This document shows positions 46,132-55,662 of a stretch of DNA of 64,000 bases, one piece after another. Numbering within the stretch: position 1 is the first letter of the stretch; each line of letters begins with the position of its first letter. The stretch covers positions 62,001 through 126,000 of the forward strand of contig NZ_JACFYF010000006.1 in assembly GCF_014050145.1 (NCBI RefSeq), written 5' to 3'. The DNA is from Vibrio marinisediminis. GTDB lineage: Bacteria > Pseudomonadota > Gammaproteobacteria > Enterobacterales > Vibrionaceae. Under the pieces are notes generated by a model. The model saw only the letters and a program-made list of their open reading frames with translations. It made no database searches and had not been told where the DNA came from. Made by a program: the position numbers and the translations under genes.

Positions 46132-46605
46132 CTACCTCAAGCGCTCCAATACTACCTGAGGGTCCAAAAAACCGTGATATGGCGTATAATCCAACCCTGC
46201 ATCAAAAATGTATTCTGTCACTAAGCGAGTAATTGACTCTACTAATACCTCTGCCTGCCATGGTTTCTCAAAGTATTGATTAATACCAGCACTGTTTATC
46301 GCTTGAATGGTATCCGTATGAGTGGCTTGTCCTGTAAGAAGCACCTTTTTCGTCACGCTGAATCGGCGGTCTTGGCTCACTTCAGTCAAAAGCTCAACGC
46401 CCGTCTTTCCTGGCATAACGTGGTCTGATACTAATACAGCAATGCATTCACCTTCCGAATCCAGCTCATCCATCAGCGCGAGTACTTCGTCTGCAGATTC
46501 ACAGTCTTCGATGTTCAACCACTCTGATAACGGTTCAAGATCGTGCAATACCGCGCTTAGAACCTCTCTCTGGTCGTCGACACAAATTACATTAAGCTTG
46601 TCCAT
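46132..46605 (-). CDS. Single-domain response regulator
   Basis: 157 residues: one receiver domain with D10-D11 (VDDQ), phospho-acceptor D61 (VLVSDHVMPGKTG), T91 (LLTGQ) and K114 (YFEKPW), plus a 35-residue C-terminal tail with no DNA-binding domain. The last bases of the kinase gene lie one base upstream. Without an output domain it must signal by protein contact, as CheY-like or Spo0F-like proteins do, or feed a phosphorelay. Confidence 0.92.
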   Translation of the reverse strand: MDKLNVICVDDQREVLSAVLHDLEPLSEWLNIEDCESADEVLALMDELDSEGECIAVLVSDHVMPGKTGVELLTEVSQDRRFSVTKKVLLTGQATHTDTIQAINSAGINQYFEKPWQAEVLVESITRLVTEYIFDAGLDYTPYHGFLDPQVVLERLR

Positions 46606-46606
46606 G

Positions 46607-47929
46607 CTAGTCCTCGATAGGTAATTTAATTCTAAATATTGTCTTCGCTTGATCGCTTTTTACTGCAATGCTGCCACCGTAACCAGAAATAATCCGGCGA
46701 ACGATGGATAAACCAAGCCCCAAACCAAAACTCAACCCACCTTTCTTGGTGGTAAAATTAGGGTCGAATATTCGTCTTCTGGTATGCGGTTCTATTTCTG
46801 GACCATTATTGGTAATAGTGACGAATATTCGGTTCTTATTTTGTCGAGTTCTTATTTCAATTTCCGGTGATTGCGTATCTGTCATCGCATCACACGCATT
46901 TTTAATAATATTGACCCAAACTTGCACCAACTCCGTTTGAGAACCACTAAACAGAGGTAACTCTGCCGGTCTCATTCTCAATGAAACTGAACGCAAGTCG
47001 CTATGAAGTAAAGAAACCGCACGATTAATGCTTTCATTGACATCTACTGCTTCCACAGTATCGAAATCCGCACGCCCGAGCTGCTTAACTGAACGAACAA
47101 TCCCCACCGTATGGCTAGACGCAGAGCGTAAATCGTGAAGATCTCGCCCCATTTTCCAGAATCTGACCGCCTCTTGTGGGTTTTTAAGCCAATGATCAGA
47201 GATCTCTTCATTAGGCAGCGCGCGAGCCAAGTCCTTTGCAGTTGAACGATCTAAGCCATAGCGCTTTTCGAATTCTTTCGCCCTTGCTCTTACATCGCTT
47301 GAAGAGCTTTTTTGCCCATGTAATAAACCATGGTCAAAAAACTCACTCGCTTCCGGGTGTAACTCCTCTAACAAGGTGACAATAATACTTTCTAACCGCT
47401 CAGACTTACTGCTCACCACACCAATGGTATTGTTAAGTTCGTGCGCTATCCCTGCCGCCAACTGACCTAAAGTAGTCATTTGCTCAGCCAAATAGAGCTT
47501 ACGTAACACTTTCTCTTTGGCCATTGCCTCTTGTGTTGCACGCCACTGACGGCGCGACAACTCATTAACGATGACAGGAATAAACTGAGCCGTAAGCGGA
47601 CCAAATGTGGCTTCTTCAACCGCGGGAATATTTCGGTCAATCCATGCCAGTTGCGCATCCGTCTTCGCAATAACCTGAGAAGATGCGATCCCAATACCCG
47701 AGAAGAAACTGTGCACGCCAATGAATGCCCCTTGGCTTGCAGAGAAAACTTTGGTGATGTTCTCTCCTCTTTCAGAGGCATACCCTTCCAGTTCGCCATC
47801 CAGCACATAATAAAGTCGCTCATTGACGCCGTGTTGTTCTATCAACGTTGCTCCAGCCTCGACCAGCATTATCCGCTCGGGTTGGCTAAAGTAACGATTA
47901 ATCAAACTCGTTAAATCTGCTTGATACAT
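46607..47929 (-). CDS. Sensor histidine kinase with N-terminal cyclic-nucleotide-binding-like domain
   Basis: 440 residues with no TM helix. A cNMP-binding/Crp-like beta-barrel (about 5-125, MLVEAGATLIEQHGVNERLYYVLDGELEGY) leads to the H box LAAGIAHELNNTIGVV (H163) and a HATPase domain. The N box is NIIKNACDAM (about 337-346), and FTTKKGG and GLGLGLSIV are present. The G1 box is TNNGPEI where DNGxGI is usual. It starts 3 bases after the SLC13 transporter stop and is followed by its receiver, so the cytosolic kinase probably reports on transport or on a nucleotide signal. Confidence 0.9.
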   Translation of the reverse strand: MYQADLTSLINRYFSQPERIMLVEAGATLIEQHGVNERLYYVLDGELEGYASERGENITKVFSASQGAFIGVHSFFSGIGIASSQVIAKTDAQLAWIDRNIPAVEEATFGPLTAQFIPVIVNELSRRQWRATQEAMAKEKVLRKLYLAEQMTTLGQLAAGIAHELNNTIGVVSSKSERLESIIVTLLEELHPEASEFFDHGLLHGQKSSSSDVRARAKEFEKRYGLDRSTAKDLARALPNEEISDHWLKNPQEAVRFWKMGRDLHDLRSASSHTVGIVRSVKQLGRADFDTVEAVDVNESINRAVSLLHSDLRSVSLRMRPAELPLFSGSQTELVQVWVNIIKNACDAMTDTQSPEIEIRTRQNKNRIFVTITNNGPEIEPHTRRRIFDPNFTTKKGGLSFGLGLGLSIVRRIISGYGGSIAVKSDQAKTIFRIKLPIED

Positions 47930-47932
47930 CGA

Positions 47933-49351
47933 TTAACCAATATGTCCTACTGAGTGAAGTACCCATACAAGTACAAAGCTAAGTACCACGCCGACGATAC
48001 CCAAAATTACCCCAACTCGAGCCATCTGACTGCTCTCAACATTGCCAGTGGCATGTGCCAACGCATTCGGTGGCGTACTGATTGGTAATGACATCCCCAA
48101 TGAGGCGGCAAATGTGACCACAAGAATCAAGGTGACTTCCCCACCGAGAGGGGCAAGAGAAGTCATTGAAGAGCCCAACGCAGCCATAATTGGCATTAAT
48201 AGGTTAGCGGTCGCGGTGTGGGACATGAAGTTTGCCATTAACAAACATAAGAATGCGGCACCAAATAACACCACATACGGGGAATATTCATCAAACGGAA
48301 TACTGTGTACAACAAGACGGGCAAGCCCAGTTTTATCGAGCGCTAATCCCAGAGCAATACCACCGGAGACCAGCCACAACACATCCCAAGATATTTTCTT
48401 AAGATCTTCTTTGTTGATAATGCCTGTGAGTGAGAATACGGCAACAGGAATCAATGCCACAGTGTAAGAGTTCATGCCATGAGCAGAGCCCATTAACCAA
48501 AGCAAAATGGTTAAACCAAACGTGATGTAAACCATAATCGCTTTTGGCGTTTTAAGGAACTTACCTTTGATTGATAGATCGATGCTCTTTTGATCGGCGG
48601 TATACAAGGCATTGATAAGGAACCACGCCAATGCCATCATTACGATCACAAATGGCACACCAAACACCATCCATTCACCAAACGAGATAAAGTTTTCACC
48701 TACTAGGTATTTTAAGGCGATGGCGTTTGGCGGAGTACCAATCGGTGTGCCGATACCACCAATGTTAGCAGCAACCGGAATACACAATGCAAATGCTACT
48801 CGCCCCGGATCTTTCGGACCAAACACCGCAATAACGGGGGTTAAAATAGATAGCATCATTGCTGTTGTCGCGGTATTCGACATGAACATCGAAAACGTCG
48901 CGGTGATCAGCATCAAACCCAGCATGACATACTTAGGATCGTTACCAAATGGTTTGAGCAACACGCGTGCTAAGTTAACATCTAACCGATATTTCGTTGC
49001 CGCCATGGCGAGGAAAAATCCCCCAAGGAACAGCATAATAATCGGGCTGGCGAATGTCGCCATGATTTCGTTGTATTTTAGCAATTCGCCGAAATGAGCT
49101 TCACCTTGGTCTGCTCGAAGAAATATGATGCCTTTGTCCGATAGCATCAGCAGCTCAAGGACGATGATCACAACAGATGTCGCATAGATTGGGATCGGTT
49201 CAAACACCCAACATAAGGCAGCCAATAAGAAAATGGCGATCACCCTTTGCTGCAGTACCGTTATCCCTTCAAATGGAAACGCACTTAACGGCATTAAAAG
49301 AATCAACAGTGGGACAACCACCGGAATGATGTATTTCAAATAAGAACGCAT
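47933..49351 (-). CDS. SLC13/DASS-family anion transporter
   Basis: About 472 residues with eleven or more TM helices. The two hairpin motifs of the family are visible as SNTATTAMM (first SNT) and the second-repeat SHTATANLLMP, with the conserved GIGTPIGTPPNAIALKYL and LPISTPPNALAHATG loops. These transporters carry di/tricarboxylates or sulfate with sodium. Start uncertain: ATG 49351 (GGAAGAG about 10 bases upstream) or ATG 49396. It heads an operon with the kinase and receiver. It is divergent from purT. Confidence 0.92.
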   Translation of the reverse strand: MRSYLKYIIPVVVPLLILLMPLSAFPFEGITVLQQRVIAIFLLAALCWVFEPIPIYATSVVIIVLELLMLSDKGIIFLRADQGEAHFGELLKYNEIMATFASPIIMLFLGGFFLAMAATKYRLDVNLARVLLKPFGNDPKYVMLGLMLITATFSMFMSNTATTAMMLSILTPVIAVFGPKDPGRVAFALCIPVAANIGGIGTPIGTPPNAIALKYLVGENFISFGEWMVFGVPFVIVMMALAWFLINALYTADQKSIDLSIKGKFLKTPKAIMVYITFGLTILLWLMGSAHGMNSYTVALIPVAVFSLTGIINKEDLKKISWDVLWLVSGGIALGLALDKTGLARLVVHSIPFDEYSPYVVLFGAAFLCLLMANFMSHTATANLLMPIMAALGSSMTSLAPLGGEVTLILVVTFAASLGMSLPISTPPNALAHATGNVESSQMARVGVILGIVGVVLSFVLVWVLHSVGHIG

Positions 49352-49515
49352 TACGCCACTACTCTTCCTGAGATTTAAAATGTCTAGTTCTATCATCCCT
49401 CTGTTTTGCAAAACAAATTTGGTGTTAGATCAATGTATTTACATTCATAAATTCTGCGGTTAAAAAAGTGTGCTTCACGTCAGCTTTTGTTGCTTACAAG
49501 CAAGCAACCACCAGC

Positions 49516-49531
49516 ACGCAAACGTTTGCTT
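49516..49531 (+). promoter_or_regulatory. PurR box upstream of purT
   Basis: ACGCAAACGTTTGCTT matches the purine repressor operator core (GCAAACGTTTGC) exactly. It lies about 60 bases before the purT start. Confidence 0.85.
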
Positions 49532-49592
49532 TTTCTGTTTAATCCAGTATGATTCTGGGCAGTTTTCAATATCATTAGACGAAAGGTTTGCT

Positions 49593-50768
49593 ATGTTTGG
49601 TACTGCAACTTGTGAAAATTCAACTCGCGTTCTTCTGCTTGGCTCCGGAGAGCTTGGCAAAGAAGTGGCTATTGAATGTCAACGCTTAGGCTTGGAAGTT
49701 ATTGCTTGTGATCGTTATGAAAATGCACCAGCGATGCAGGTAGCGCACCGCAGCTATGTATTTGACATGCTTGATGGTGACGCACTCGCTAAGGTCATTG
49801 AACAAGAGCAACCACACTATGTCGTTCCTGAAATTGAAGCCATTGCCACCAGCAAATTGGTTGAGCTTGAAGCTAAAGGGCTCAATGTCGTACCCACAGC
49901 CAACGCGACAAAGCTAACAATGAATCGTGAAGGCATTCGCCGACTCGCTGCTGAAGACTTAGCATTAACCACCTCCCCTTACCGCTTTGCTGATAACTAC
50001 CAAGATTTTGCTGCCGCAGTCGAAGCGATTGGCATCCCTTGTGTCTGCAAACCTGTGATGAGCTCTTCTGGTAAAGGGCAAAGTGTGATTAAAAGCGCTG
50101 ATGATGTTGATAAAGCGTGGCATTACGCACAAGAAGGTGGCAGAAGTGGCGCTGGACGAGTCATCGTCGAAGGCTTTATCGATTTTGATTACGAAATCAC
50201 CCAATTGACTGTCCGGGCGGTAGATGGCGTTCACTTCTGTGCACCAATTGGGCACCGCCAAGAAGATGGTGACTACCGCGAGTCATGGCAACCACAAGTC
50301 ATGTCTGATGCTGCACTTAAAGCGGCGCAACATGCCGCAGAAAAAGTCGTCAATGCCCTAGGTGGCTATGGCATATTTGGCGTTGAGCTGTTTGTTAAAG
50401 GTGACACTGTCATTTTTAACGAAGTCTCTCCTCGCCCACACGATACAGGTTTAGTAACACTGCTCTCACAAGACATGTCAGAATTTGCGTTACATGTGCG
50501 CGCCTTCACTGGCATGCCCATCTCTAGCATTACTCAATACGGTTGTTGTGCATCTGCGGTTATTTTAGGACAAGGTACCTCAACCAATATTCGCTATGAT
50601 GGCATTGCCAAAGCATTGAACGCCCCTCAAACGCAACTGCGTCTATTTGGCAAACCCGACATTGATGGACGTCGTAGACTTGGTGTGGTGATGACACAGC
50701 GTGACTCTATTGAGCAGGCAATTGAAGATGCCGTCAGTGCGGCGAACAAAGTAGAGGTTATCTACTAA
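49593..50768 (+). CDS. purT: Formate-dependent phosphoribosylglycinamide formyltransferase
   Basis: 391 residues (E. coli PurT is 392). An N-terminal pre-ATP-grasp domain ([20 protein letters not shown], about 14-33) is followed by an ATP-grasp core ([14 protein letters not shown], about 152-165; [10 protein letters not shown]). It formylates GAR with formate and ATP in purine synthesis. The start at 49593 has AAAGG 6 bases upstream; the longer frame from 49470 would swallow the PurR box. Monocistronic and probably PurR-controlled. Confidence 0.97.
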   Translation: MFGTATCENSTRVLLLGSGELGKEVAIECQRLGLEVIACDRYENAPAMQVAHRSYVFDMLDGDALAKVIEQEQPHYVVPEIEAIATSKLVELEAKGLNVVPTANATKLTMNREGIRRLAAEDLALTTSPYRFADNYQDFAAAVEAIGIPCVCKPVMSSSGKGQSVIKSADDVDKAWHYAQEGGRSGAGRVIVEGFIDFDYEITQLTVRAVDGVHFCAPIGHRQEDGDYRESWQPQVMSDAALKAAQHAAEKVVNALGGYGIFGVELFVKGDTVIFNEVSPRPHDTGLVTLLSQDMSEFALHVRAFTGMPISSITQYGCCASAVILGQGTSTNIRYDGIAKALNAPQTQLRLFGKPDIDGRRRLGVVMTQRDSIEQAIEDAVSAANKVEVIY

Positions 50769-50805
50769 CAACGCTTGGCATCAAGTTCCGTAGCCCATAA
50801 CGCAA

Positions 50806-50838
50806 AACGCTTGCAGCCACCATAGGTTTGCAAGCGTT
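50806..50838. terminator. Hairpin downstream of purT
   Basis: AACGCTTGCA (50806-50815) pairs with TGCAAGCGTT (50829-50838), 10 bp with a 13-nt loop. No T-run follows on the plus strand, so termination is uncertain. Confidence 0.5.
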
Positions 50839-50849
50839 ATCACATCTAA

Positions 50850-50909
50850 ACGGGTTTAAGTTGCTATCAGTTAAGTCGCTATCCGTTAGGTCACTTAACG
50901 TTAGCTCGC
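50850..50909. repeat. Degenerate 15-bp tandem repeat, about four units
   Basis: Units at 50850, 50865, 50880 and 50895 share a (G)TTAAGTCGC-like core: TTTAAGTTGC, GTTAAGTCGC, GTTAGGTCAC, GTTAGCTCGC. They end just 4 bases before the tpm stop codon on the other strand. Copies are imperfect. Confidence 0.55.
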
Positions 50910-50913
50910 TTTA

Positions 50914-51561
50914 TCAAGCCTCAATTAAATACACTTCTTCGGCAAAACGACTCAACCCTTTCTGAGCAATTTTAGGGTGATGTTCATCCGCTTGGTCACA
51001 ATAAAGCTTAGTAATTTTAAACTCGGCAAAATGTCGTTGAACTTCTTGCTCATTGACCGAAAACGGAGGACCCACCATCTCTTGTTGCGGGTAATCCAAT
51101 GTTACCAGCAAAATACGCGCCCCTGGGTTAAGTAACGATTTTAATCGTGCGACATACTCATCTCGCATCTCTGCAGGCAGCGCAATTAATGCCGCTCGAT
51201 CGTAGACGATATCAACCGGTTTAATTGGAGCAGTAAAATAGTCACCGACGTAAATAGACAGCTCATCAAACTGAAACAGCTCATGTTGCCCACCAATTGG
51301 CATGACCATTGGTGTATAAAAGTGTTCAGCAAAGAACGAACGAACAGCAATATTACTTAGCTCAACACCTTGCACATCTTGGTGTTTAGTCGCTAACCAA
51401 ACTAAATCTTCTGATTTACCACAAAGTGGAACAAACACTTTATCGTCATGCGTTGGCTGGGTCTTTTGCCAAAACTGAATCAATAGCGGATTGACATCTT
51501 CTAGATGAAAACCGATCACGTTTGATGCCCATTTGTTGTGCCAAAACTCTGGATCTTTCAT
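50914..51561 (-). CDS. tpm: Thiopurine S-methyltransferase
   Basis: 215 residues of the bacterial TPMT family. The N-terminus [22 protein letters not shown] (about 5-26) is characteristic. The SAM motif is [15 protein letters not shown] (about 44-58), followed by [21 protein letters not shown]. It methylates thiopurines and, in some bacteria, tellurite or selenite. The start at 51561 (MKDPEFW) is chosen by family length; an in-frame start at 51594 would add 11 residues. It lies between two short tandem repeats and is convergent with purT. Confidence 0.93.
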   Translation of the reverse strand: MKDPEFWHNKWASNVIGFHLEDVNPLLIQFWQKTQPTHDDKVFVPLCGKSEDLVWLATKHQDVQGVELSNIAVRSFFAEHFYTPMVMPIGGQHELFQFDELSIYVGDYFTAPIKPVDIVYDRAALIALPAEMRDEYVARLKSLLNPGARILLVTLDYPQQEMVGPPFSVNEQEVQRHFAEFKITKLYCDQADEHHPKIAQKGLSRFAEEVYLIEA

Positions 51562-52074
51562 TTTATTATTCTCTACTGACTTTATGAAAACCAAGACTAT
51601 CGAAAAGCTCTACAAATTTAAACCGGCGAACCCAAAACAGCACTCAAAACAGCACTCAAAACAGCACTCAAAACAGCACTCAAAGTAGACAGATGATAAA
51701 TCGAGTAAGCCGCAGAGTGTGAAATAACTCGGAGGAGTGCCGCGCTAAATTAGAGGGAATATAAAGTGGCAGGCAAGTAAGAGACTTGGGTAAACGTCAC
51801 CAGCATTACGCAGCATCTTAAAATATGACCATCTATTCACATTACGTTCACTTTGCTTGGATATACTTGTTTACACTTTAAGGATGAACTAATTCGAGGC
51901 GTATCAATCCAAATGATGACAAGTGAGAGCTAGTTAAAACTTTTACACTAACGCTATTTGATAGGATTGAGTTTGCTCAGGTAGCCCCAATAGATAGTGT
52001 AAGACTTGTTTTGTTTAGGTGTGATGATTTTAATTCCCCTTTTTTCTAAGCAACGACAATTCTGAGGAGAGTGA
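51562..52074. other. Long intergenic region between tpm and relV
   Basis: About 510 bases without a recognisable gene. It contains the 12-bp tandem repeat at 51634-51681 and the GAGGAGA RBS of the next gene at 52064-52070. Several short open frames exist, but none has a convincing start and length. I see no RNA gene. Confidence 0.4.
51634..51681. repeat. 12-bp tandem repeat, four exact copies
   Basis: AAAACAGCACTC is repeated four times without a mismatch, 73 bases upstream of the tpm start. Copy number of such arrays changes by slippage, so it may vary between strains and affect tpm promoter spacing. Confidence 0.95.
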
Positions 52075-52851
52075 ATGAGCTTTTTCCTGCGAACGACGGC
52101 AATTATGCTATTAATGCTAAGCCGTTCTTCAGCTTTTGCCGCCATGCCTGTGGTTGCGCCTAATAGTGAAGGCAACCTAAATACCAACCAAGATCAGGTT
52201 TGTTCCAAAGCCTTCAAGCACAATTTAAGTGGCTTGTATGGCATTTCATCCACTGATACTACGCCAATTCAACCTTATTCTGATTTCGATGTGCTTTACA
52301 GTAAGGCGCACCAAGCTCAGTTCGAGCTAGAGACCATCTGTAAAAGTACCGCTCTTCTTACCAGCACTGACGCCTATTTTGCAGGCGTAAAATCGTCTCA
52401 ACGTGCACAAGAAAAAATTGCTCTTGAACTGGACAACCAAGTAAACCGAATCACTGACTTAGCGCGAGCCACTATTGTCGCAGATGACGTAGCAAGTTTA
52501 ATGGAAGTCTATGAAGTTCTTGACCGTGAAACGACTATCGTAAAAGTCAAAAACCGTTTCAAAAAGCCAGCCGCTTCAGGTTATCGTGATTTAAACCTAT
52601 TGGTTAAACTGCCGAAAACCAATCTGGTCGCAGAAGTACAATTGCATTTGAAAGCCATTGCTGATGTTAAATCTGGACACGAACATAGCTTATATGAGCA
52701 AATCCAACATATTGAGCGCCAGGCAGAAACAGAGCAACGTGTACTAAGTGAATTTGAAACCGCGCAAATCGAAACCATGCGCCGCCAATCTCGCCAACTT
52801 TATCAAGATGCTTGGCAACCTTACATTACCACCAACTTGAGTGCTGCTTAA
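52075..52851 (+). CDS. relV: RelV-like (p)ppGpp synthetase with signal-peptide-like N-terminus
   Basis: 258 residues. The RelA/SpoT synthetase domain (about 95-205) shows GVKSSQRAQEK (K106), ITDLARATIV (D128, R131), KNRFKKPAASGYRDLNLLV and AEVQLHLKAI (E187). These sit one position below residues I recall as essential in V. cholerae RelV (257 aa, VC1224). It would make (p)ppGpp from ATP and GDP/GTP. The first 23 residues (FFLRTTAIMLLMLSRSSAFAA) look exactly like a Sec signal peptide, which is odd for a cytosolic alarmone enzyme. RBS GAGGAGA. A terminator follows. Confidence 0.88.
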   Translation: MSFFLRTTAIMLLMLSRSSAFAAMPVVAPNSEGNLNTNQDQVCSKAFKHNLSGLYGISSTDTTPIQPYSDFDVLYSKAHQAQFELETICKSTALLTSTDAYFAGVKSSQRAQEKIALELDNQVNRITDLARATIVADDVASLMEVYEVLDRETTIVKVKNRFKKPAASGYRDLNLLVKLPKTNLVAEVQLHLKAIADVKSGHEHSLYEQIQHIERQAETEQRVLSEFETAQIETMRRQSRQLYQDAWQPYITTNLSAA

Positions 52852-52857
52852 TCGTCA

Positions 52858-52884
52858 AACAGGCTGAACTATCAGCCTGTTTTT
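52858..52884 (+). terminator. relV terminator
   Basis: AACAGGCTGA-ACTA-TCAGCCTGTT followed by TTT, beginning 7 bases after the stop codon. Confidence 0.92.
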
Positions 52885-52954
52885 AATCTATTTATGTCTC
52901 ATTTCTCAATTACTAAACTATAGTTTTATCAAGAATAACTATAAGAGTTGAGAT

Positions 52955-53935
52955 ATGAACACAACCATTATTTTGGCGGGCGCGCCATTAATAACCGCAC
53001 TCAATGTACACGCAATAACGCCTCCACCAGCCAACTATGGTCCGCTACAAACTTACGCACAATCACCATTCATTACTAATGGGCTGGCCCCGCAATTACG
53101 CTCGGGTTTTTCATTGCCAGTCGACAACGTCGAACTTTCCGCCTCACTCACTGCCGCCAGTATCTGGGCGCAGAACGGACACTATGAACTCGACTACTAC
53201 CAAAACCAATTGCAGCTTGGTGGAAAATGGCAAATCGATCAATCTTGGCAATTTGAATTGGGTTATCGCTGGAATTATGCCGGCAACAACCATCTAGATT
53301 CGCTCACTATCGCGTTCCATGATTGGTTCTCCATCGACCAAAATGGCCGTGATTTGGTCGAGAATGACCGATACCTCATCGACATCCCAAACTATGGTAT
53401 CGAGGAGCGTGATTTTCGTGGAGAGGTGCTAAGTCAAGGCTTATACAGCTACCTGCAATACCAACTCTATCAAACAACACGCCACGGGTTATCGTTAGGA
53501 TGGAGTTTGTACTATAGCGATATTGGAAACACTCTTTTTGCGCACAGCGACTGGGAGCAAGCGTTGCAGCTCAACTATGGTTACCTCAATGGCAATCACG
53601 GTGTAGATGTCACTCTTAGCCAAACTTATCGAGATACACCGACCAATTTCACGCTAATGCCTTACGTATCCAATAATTGGTTTGTCGGAGCCAGTTACCA
53701 GTATCAATGGTATCAAAACCATTTTTTGATCGGACAGTTTGGTCTGTATGAAGGTATTTCTAATGCAGATGATGATTTTGCCAAGGTGGCAACAGAAGTC
53801 ACGTTAGGGTATCGCTACCAAATGGTGCAATCAGCAGTGGAGTTTTCAGTGGTCGAAAATATGATCAATGCTGATAACAGTACCGACATCGCGTTTACTT
53901 TTGCTTATCGGTACCGTTATGGGGCGAGTGATTAG
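52955..53935 (+). CDS. DUF3187 outer-membrane beta-barrel protein
   Basis: 326 residues. A signal peptide (about 1-20, ending ALNVHA) is followed by ITPPPANYGPLQTYAQSP and then alternating aromatic strands such as WQFELGYRWNYAGNN and WFVGASYQYQWY, ending in Tyr/Arg-rich strands (FAFAYRYRY-like). This is typical of an outer-membrane barrel. It fits the DUF3187 family, found in Vibrio and relatives; role unknown. Its stop overlaps the convergent spo0M-like stop by four bases. Confidence 0.85.
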   Translation: MNTTIILAGAPLITALNVHAITPPPANYGPLQTYAQSPFITNGLAPQLRSGFSLPVDNVELSASLTAASIWAQNGHYELDYYQNQLQLGGKWQIDQSWQFELGYRWNYAGNNHLDSLTIAFHDWFSIDQNGRDLVENDRYLIDIPNYGIEERDFRGEVLSQGLYSYLQYQLYQTTRHGLSLGWSLYYSDIGNTLFAHSDWEQALQLNYGYLNGNHGVDVTLSQTYRDTPTNFTLMPYVSNNWFVGASYQYQWYQNHFLIGQFGLYEGISNADDDFAKVATEVTLGYRYQMVQSAVEFSVVENMINADNSTDIAFTFAYRYRYGASD

Positions 53936-54675
53936 ATCGCTAGAACTCGTGAAACAGCCGAGTGAACTTCTGCGTCCGATGCGTCACGAGATAAGGTGAA
54001 TGAGAGATATTGATCACCACGCATGCCCAGTGAGCGGTCAACTTCAGCTAAGCAGTGTACCCACCCACCTTCAAGTACAAACGACAACTCGATCTCTTTC
54101 TTATTAATAAAACCGCCGTTTCTAAATTCGATTTCTTGGTAACAACCAGACTTTGAGCTGAAATTGCCACCGCGCAGGTAGCCTTTTTCAACATCCGCTT
54201 TAACCATTTCAAAACCGCCTCGCCCTATCGCAGCCAGTACTTTAGACACAACCGGCAGCGGATGAACTTCAACATAATCACGATCTTTTGGATCGATAGC
54301 AAAATCAATATCAAGCGTGGTTTCTAACCAAATATGGCACTGGTTTTTAAGTGCATTTAATGCCGTCACTGGCGTTTCGTCATGCAGTTTTAGCTCAAAC
54401 GGTACTTGCTTTGCCTGATTAGCCTCAATCACAAATGGTTGTACCGCTTGCAGCTGACCTAGAATAAACTCTTGGTAACTAACACCATTATCGGACTCGA
54501 CTTTCACTTCAGTACAAAGTTTGAGGTTGATAGCATCAATTTGTTGCTCAACGTCACCACCTTGAATATGCACCACACCTTTAACACTACCACCTTGTAC
54601 TACCGCCATGCTGTCTAACACGGTGTCGACTTTTGCAGCCCCAATACCTAATGAAGCTTTTAACTTTCCAAACAT
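53932..54675 (-). CDS. SpoOM (Spo0M)-family arrestin-like protein
   Basis: 247 residues beginning MFGKLKASLGIGAAKVDTVLD, with the arrestin-like beta-sandwich signatures VVQGGSVKGVVHIQGGDVEQQIDAI (about 25-49) and DRDYVEVHPLP (about 131-141). Named after Bacillus Spo0M, a sporulation-control protein. In non-sporulating bacteria the role is unclear, possibly in cell-surface or cytoskeletal organisation. Cytosolic. It overlaps the DUF3187 gene at its 3' end. Confidence 0.9.
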   Translation of the reverse strand: MFGKLKASLGIGAAKVDTVLDSMAVVQGGSVKGVVHIQGGDVEQQIDAINLKLCTEVKVESDNGVSYQEFILGQLQAVQPFVIEANQAKQVPFELKLHDETPVTALNALKNQCHIWLETTLDIDFAIDPKDRDYVEVHPLPVVSKVLAAIGRGGFEMVKADVEKGYLRGGNFSSKSGCYQEIEFRNGGFINKKEIELSFVLEGGWVHCLAEVDRSLGMRGDQYLSFTLSRDASDAEVHSAVSRVLAI

Positions 54676-54844
54676 CTTGTTCCCTTTGCTGATTCTTATT
54701 TTTTTCGCTTAATCACGAAATAGTGAGCTCGAATTTATATCTCACATCCATCAGTGCTGGTGCAAGCAATAATTGCGTGCACTCTCATTCGCTAGATTGC
54801 ATTTTAATCTGAACTTGCATTTGTTAGGTCAAAACCATTACATT

Positions 54845-54854
54845 TGTATAGTCA
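54845..54854 (+). promoter_or_regulatory. Candidate HutC operator before hutC
   Basis: TGTATAGTCA matches 8 of 10 positions of TGTATATACA, the perfect site found before hutI, and lies 20 bases before the hutC start. Autoregulation is implied. Confidence 0.5.
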
Positions 54855-54874
54855 ATATTAATGAGTAGAAGTTC

Positions 54875-55594
54875 ATGTCGCAATTACCGCTATACCAGCA
54901 AATCAAACGTTACATTATCAACCAGATCGATTCTGGTATTTGGTCTGTCGGTCAGCGCATTAGCACAGAACTCGAACTGACCGAGCAATTCAATGTCAGC
55001 CGAATGACGGTCAATAAAGCCATTCGAGATTTAGTCAGCGATGGTCGCCTGCAACGTACACCAAAGCTAGGTACCTTTGTTTGCCAAGTTCAAGACAAGG
55101 CAGAATCGCCATTGGTTGATATAAGAAACATCGCAATTGAGGTCACTGAACGCGGTCAATCATACAGCAATAAAGTAATCGCGCAGTCACAGATAAGTGC
55201 CGATGAAGCCACCGCAACTAAGTTAGGCGTGATGCGTGGCAGCCTAGTATTCTTTAGTGAAATCATACACTATGCGGATGAATTACCGATTCAGTTAGAA
55301 CTGAGATGGGTTAACCCCGAATTTGCCACTGACTACCTTAAGCAAGATTTCACCGAGCAAACGCCAACCCAATACTTGTTTGATGCCTGCCCTCTTAGCG
55401 CGATTGAACACAGTGTAGAAGCCGTCACCATTGACAGCAAAAAACGCAAGCTACTCAAAATATCAGAAAGTGAGCCCTGCTTGTTGCTCAACCGTCGAAC
55501 TTGGAGCGGCAACAATTTAGTCAGCAGTGCACTACTCTATCATCCGGGTTCCAGATACAAATTAAGCTCGACCATTAACCTAATACCTCGTTAA
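54875..55594 (+). CDS. hutC: Histidine utilization repressor
   Basis: 239 residues of the GntR/HutC family. A winged helix (about 1-72, [47 protein letters not shown]) is joined to a UTRA effector domain (about 95-235, ending [16 protein letters not shown]). It represses hut genes until urocanate binds. It is the first gene of the locus, 90 bases ahead of hutI, with probable operators before both. Confidence 0.95.
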   Translation: MSQLPLYQQIKRYIINQIDSGIWSVGQRISTELELTEQFNVSRMTVNKAIRDLVSDGRLQRTPKLGTFVCQVQDKAESPLVDIRNIAIEVTERGQSYSNKVIAQSQISADEATATKLGVMRGSLVFFSEIIHYADELPIQLELRWVNPEFATDYLKQDFTEQTPTQYLFDACPLSAIEHSVEAVTIDSKKRKLLKISESEPCLLLNRRTWSGNNLVSSALLYHPGSRYKLSSTINLIPR

Positions 55595-55662
55595 TTATTC
55601 TATAAACCGATCACATTTCGGTTACATATCGCTTGATCAACGCACTACTTGCTACCATTATT

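Noticed and set aside
48042-49097. Long plus-strand open frames opposite the SLC13 transporter
   Set aside because: They are complementary shadows of a membrane protein gene; the minus strand has the family motifs.
51634-51681. Possible CRISPR array
   Set aside because: The 12-bp units are contiguous with no spacers and only four copies. No cas gene is in the window.
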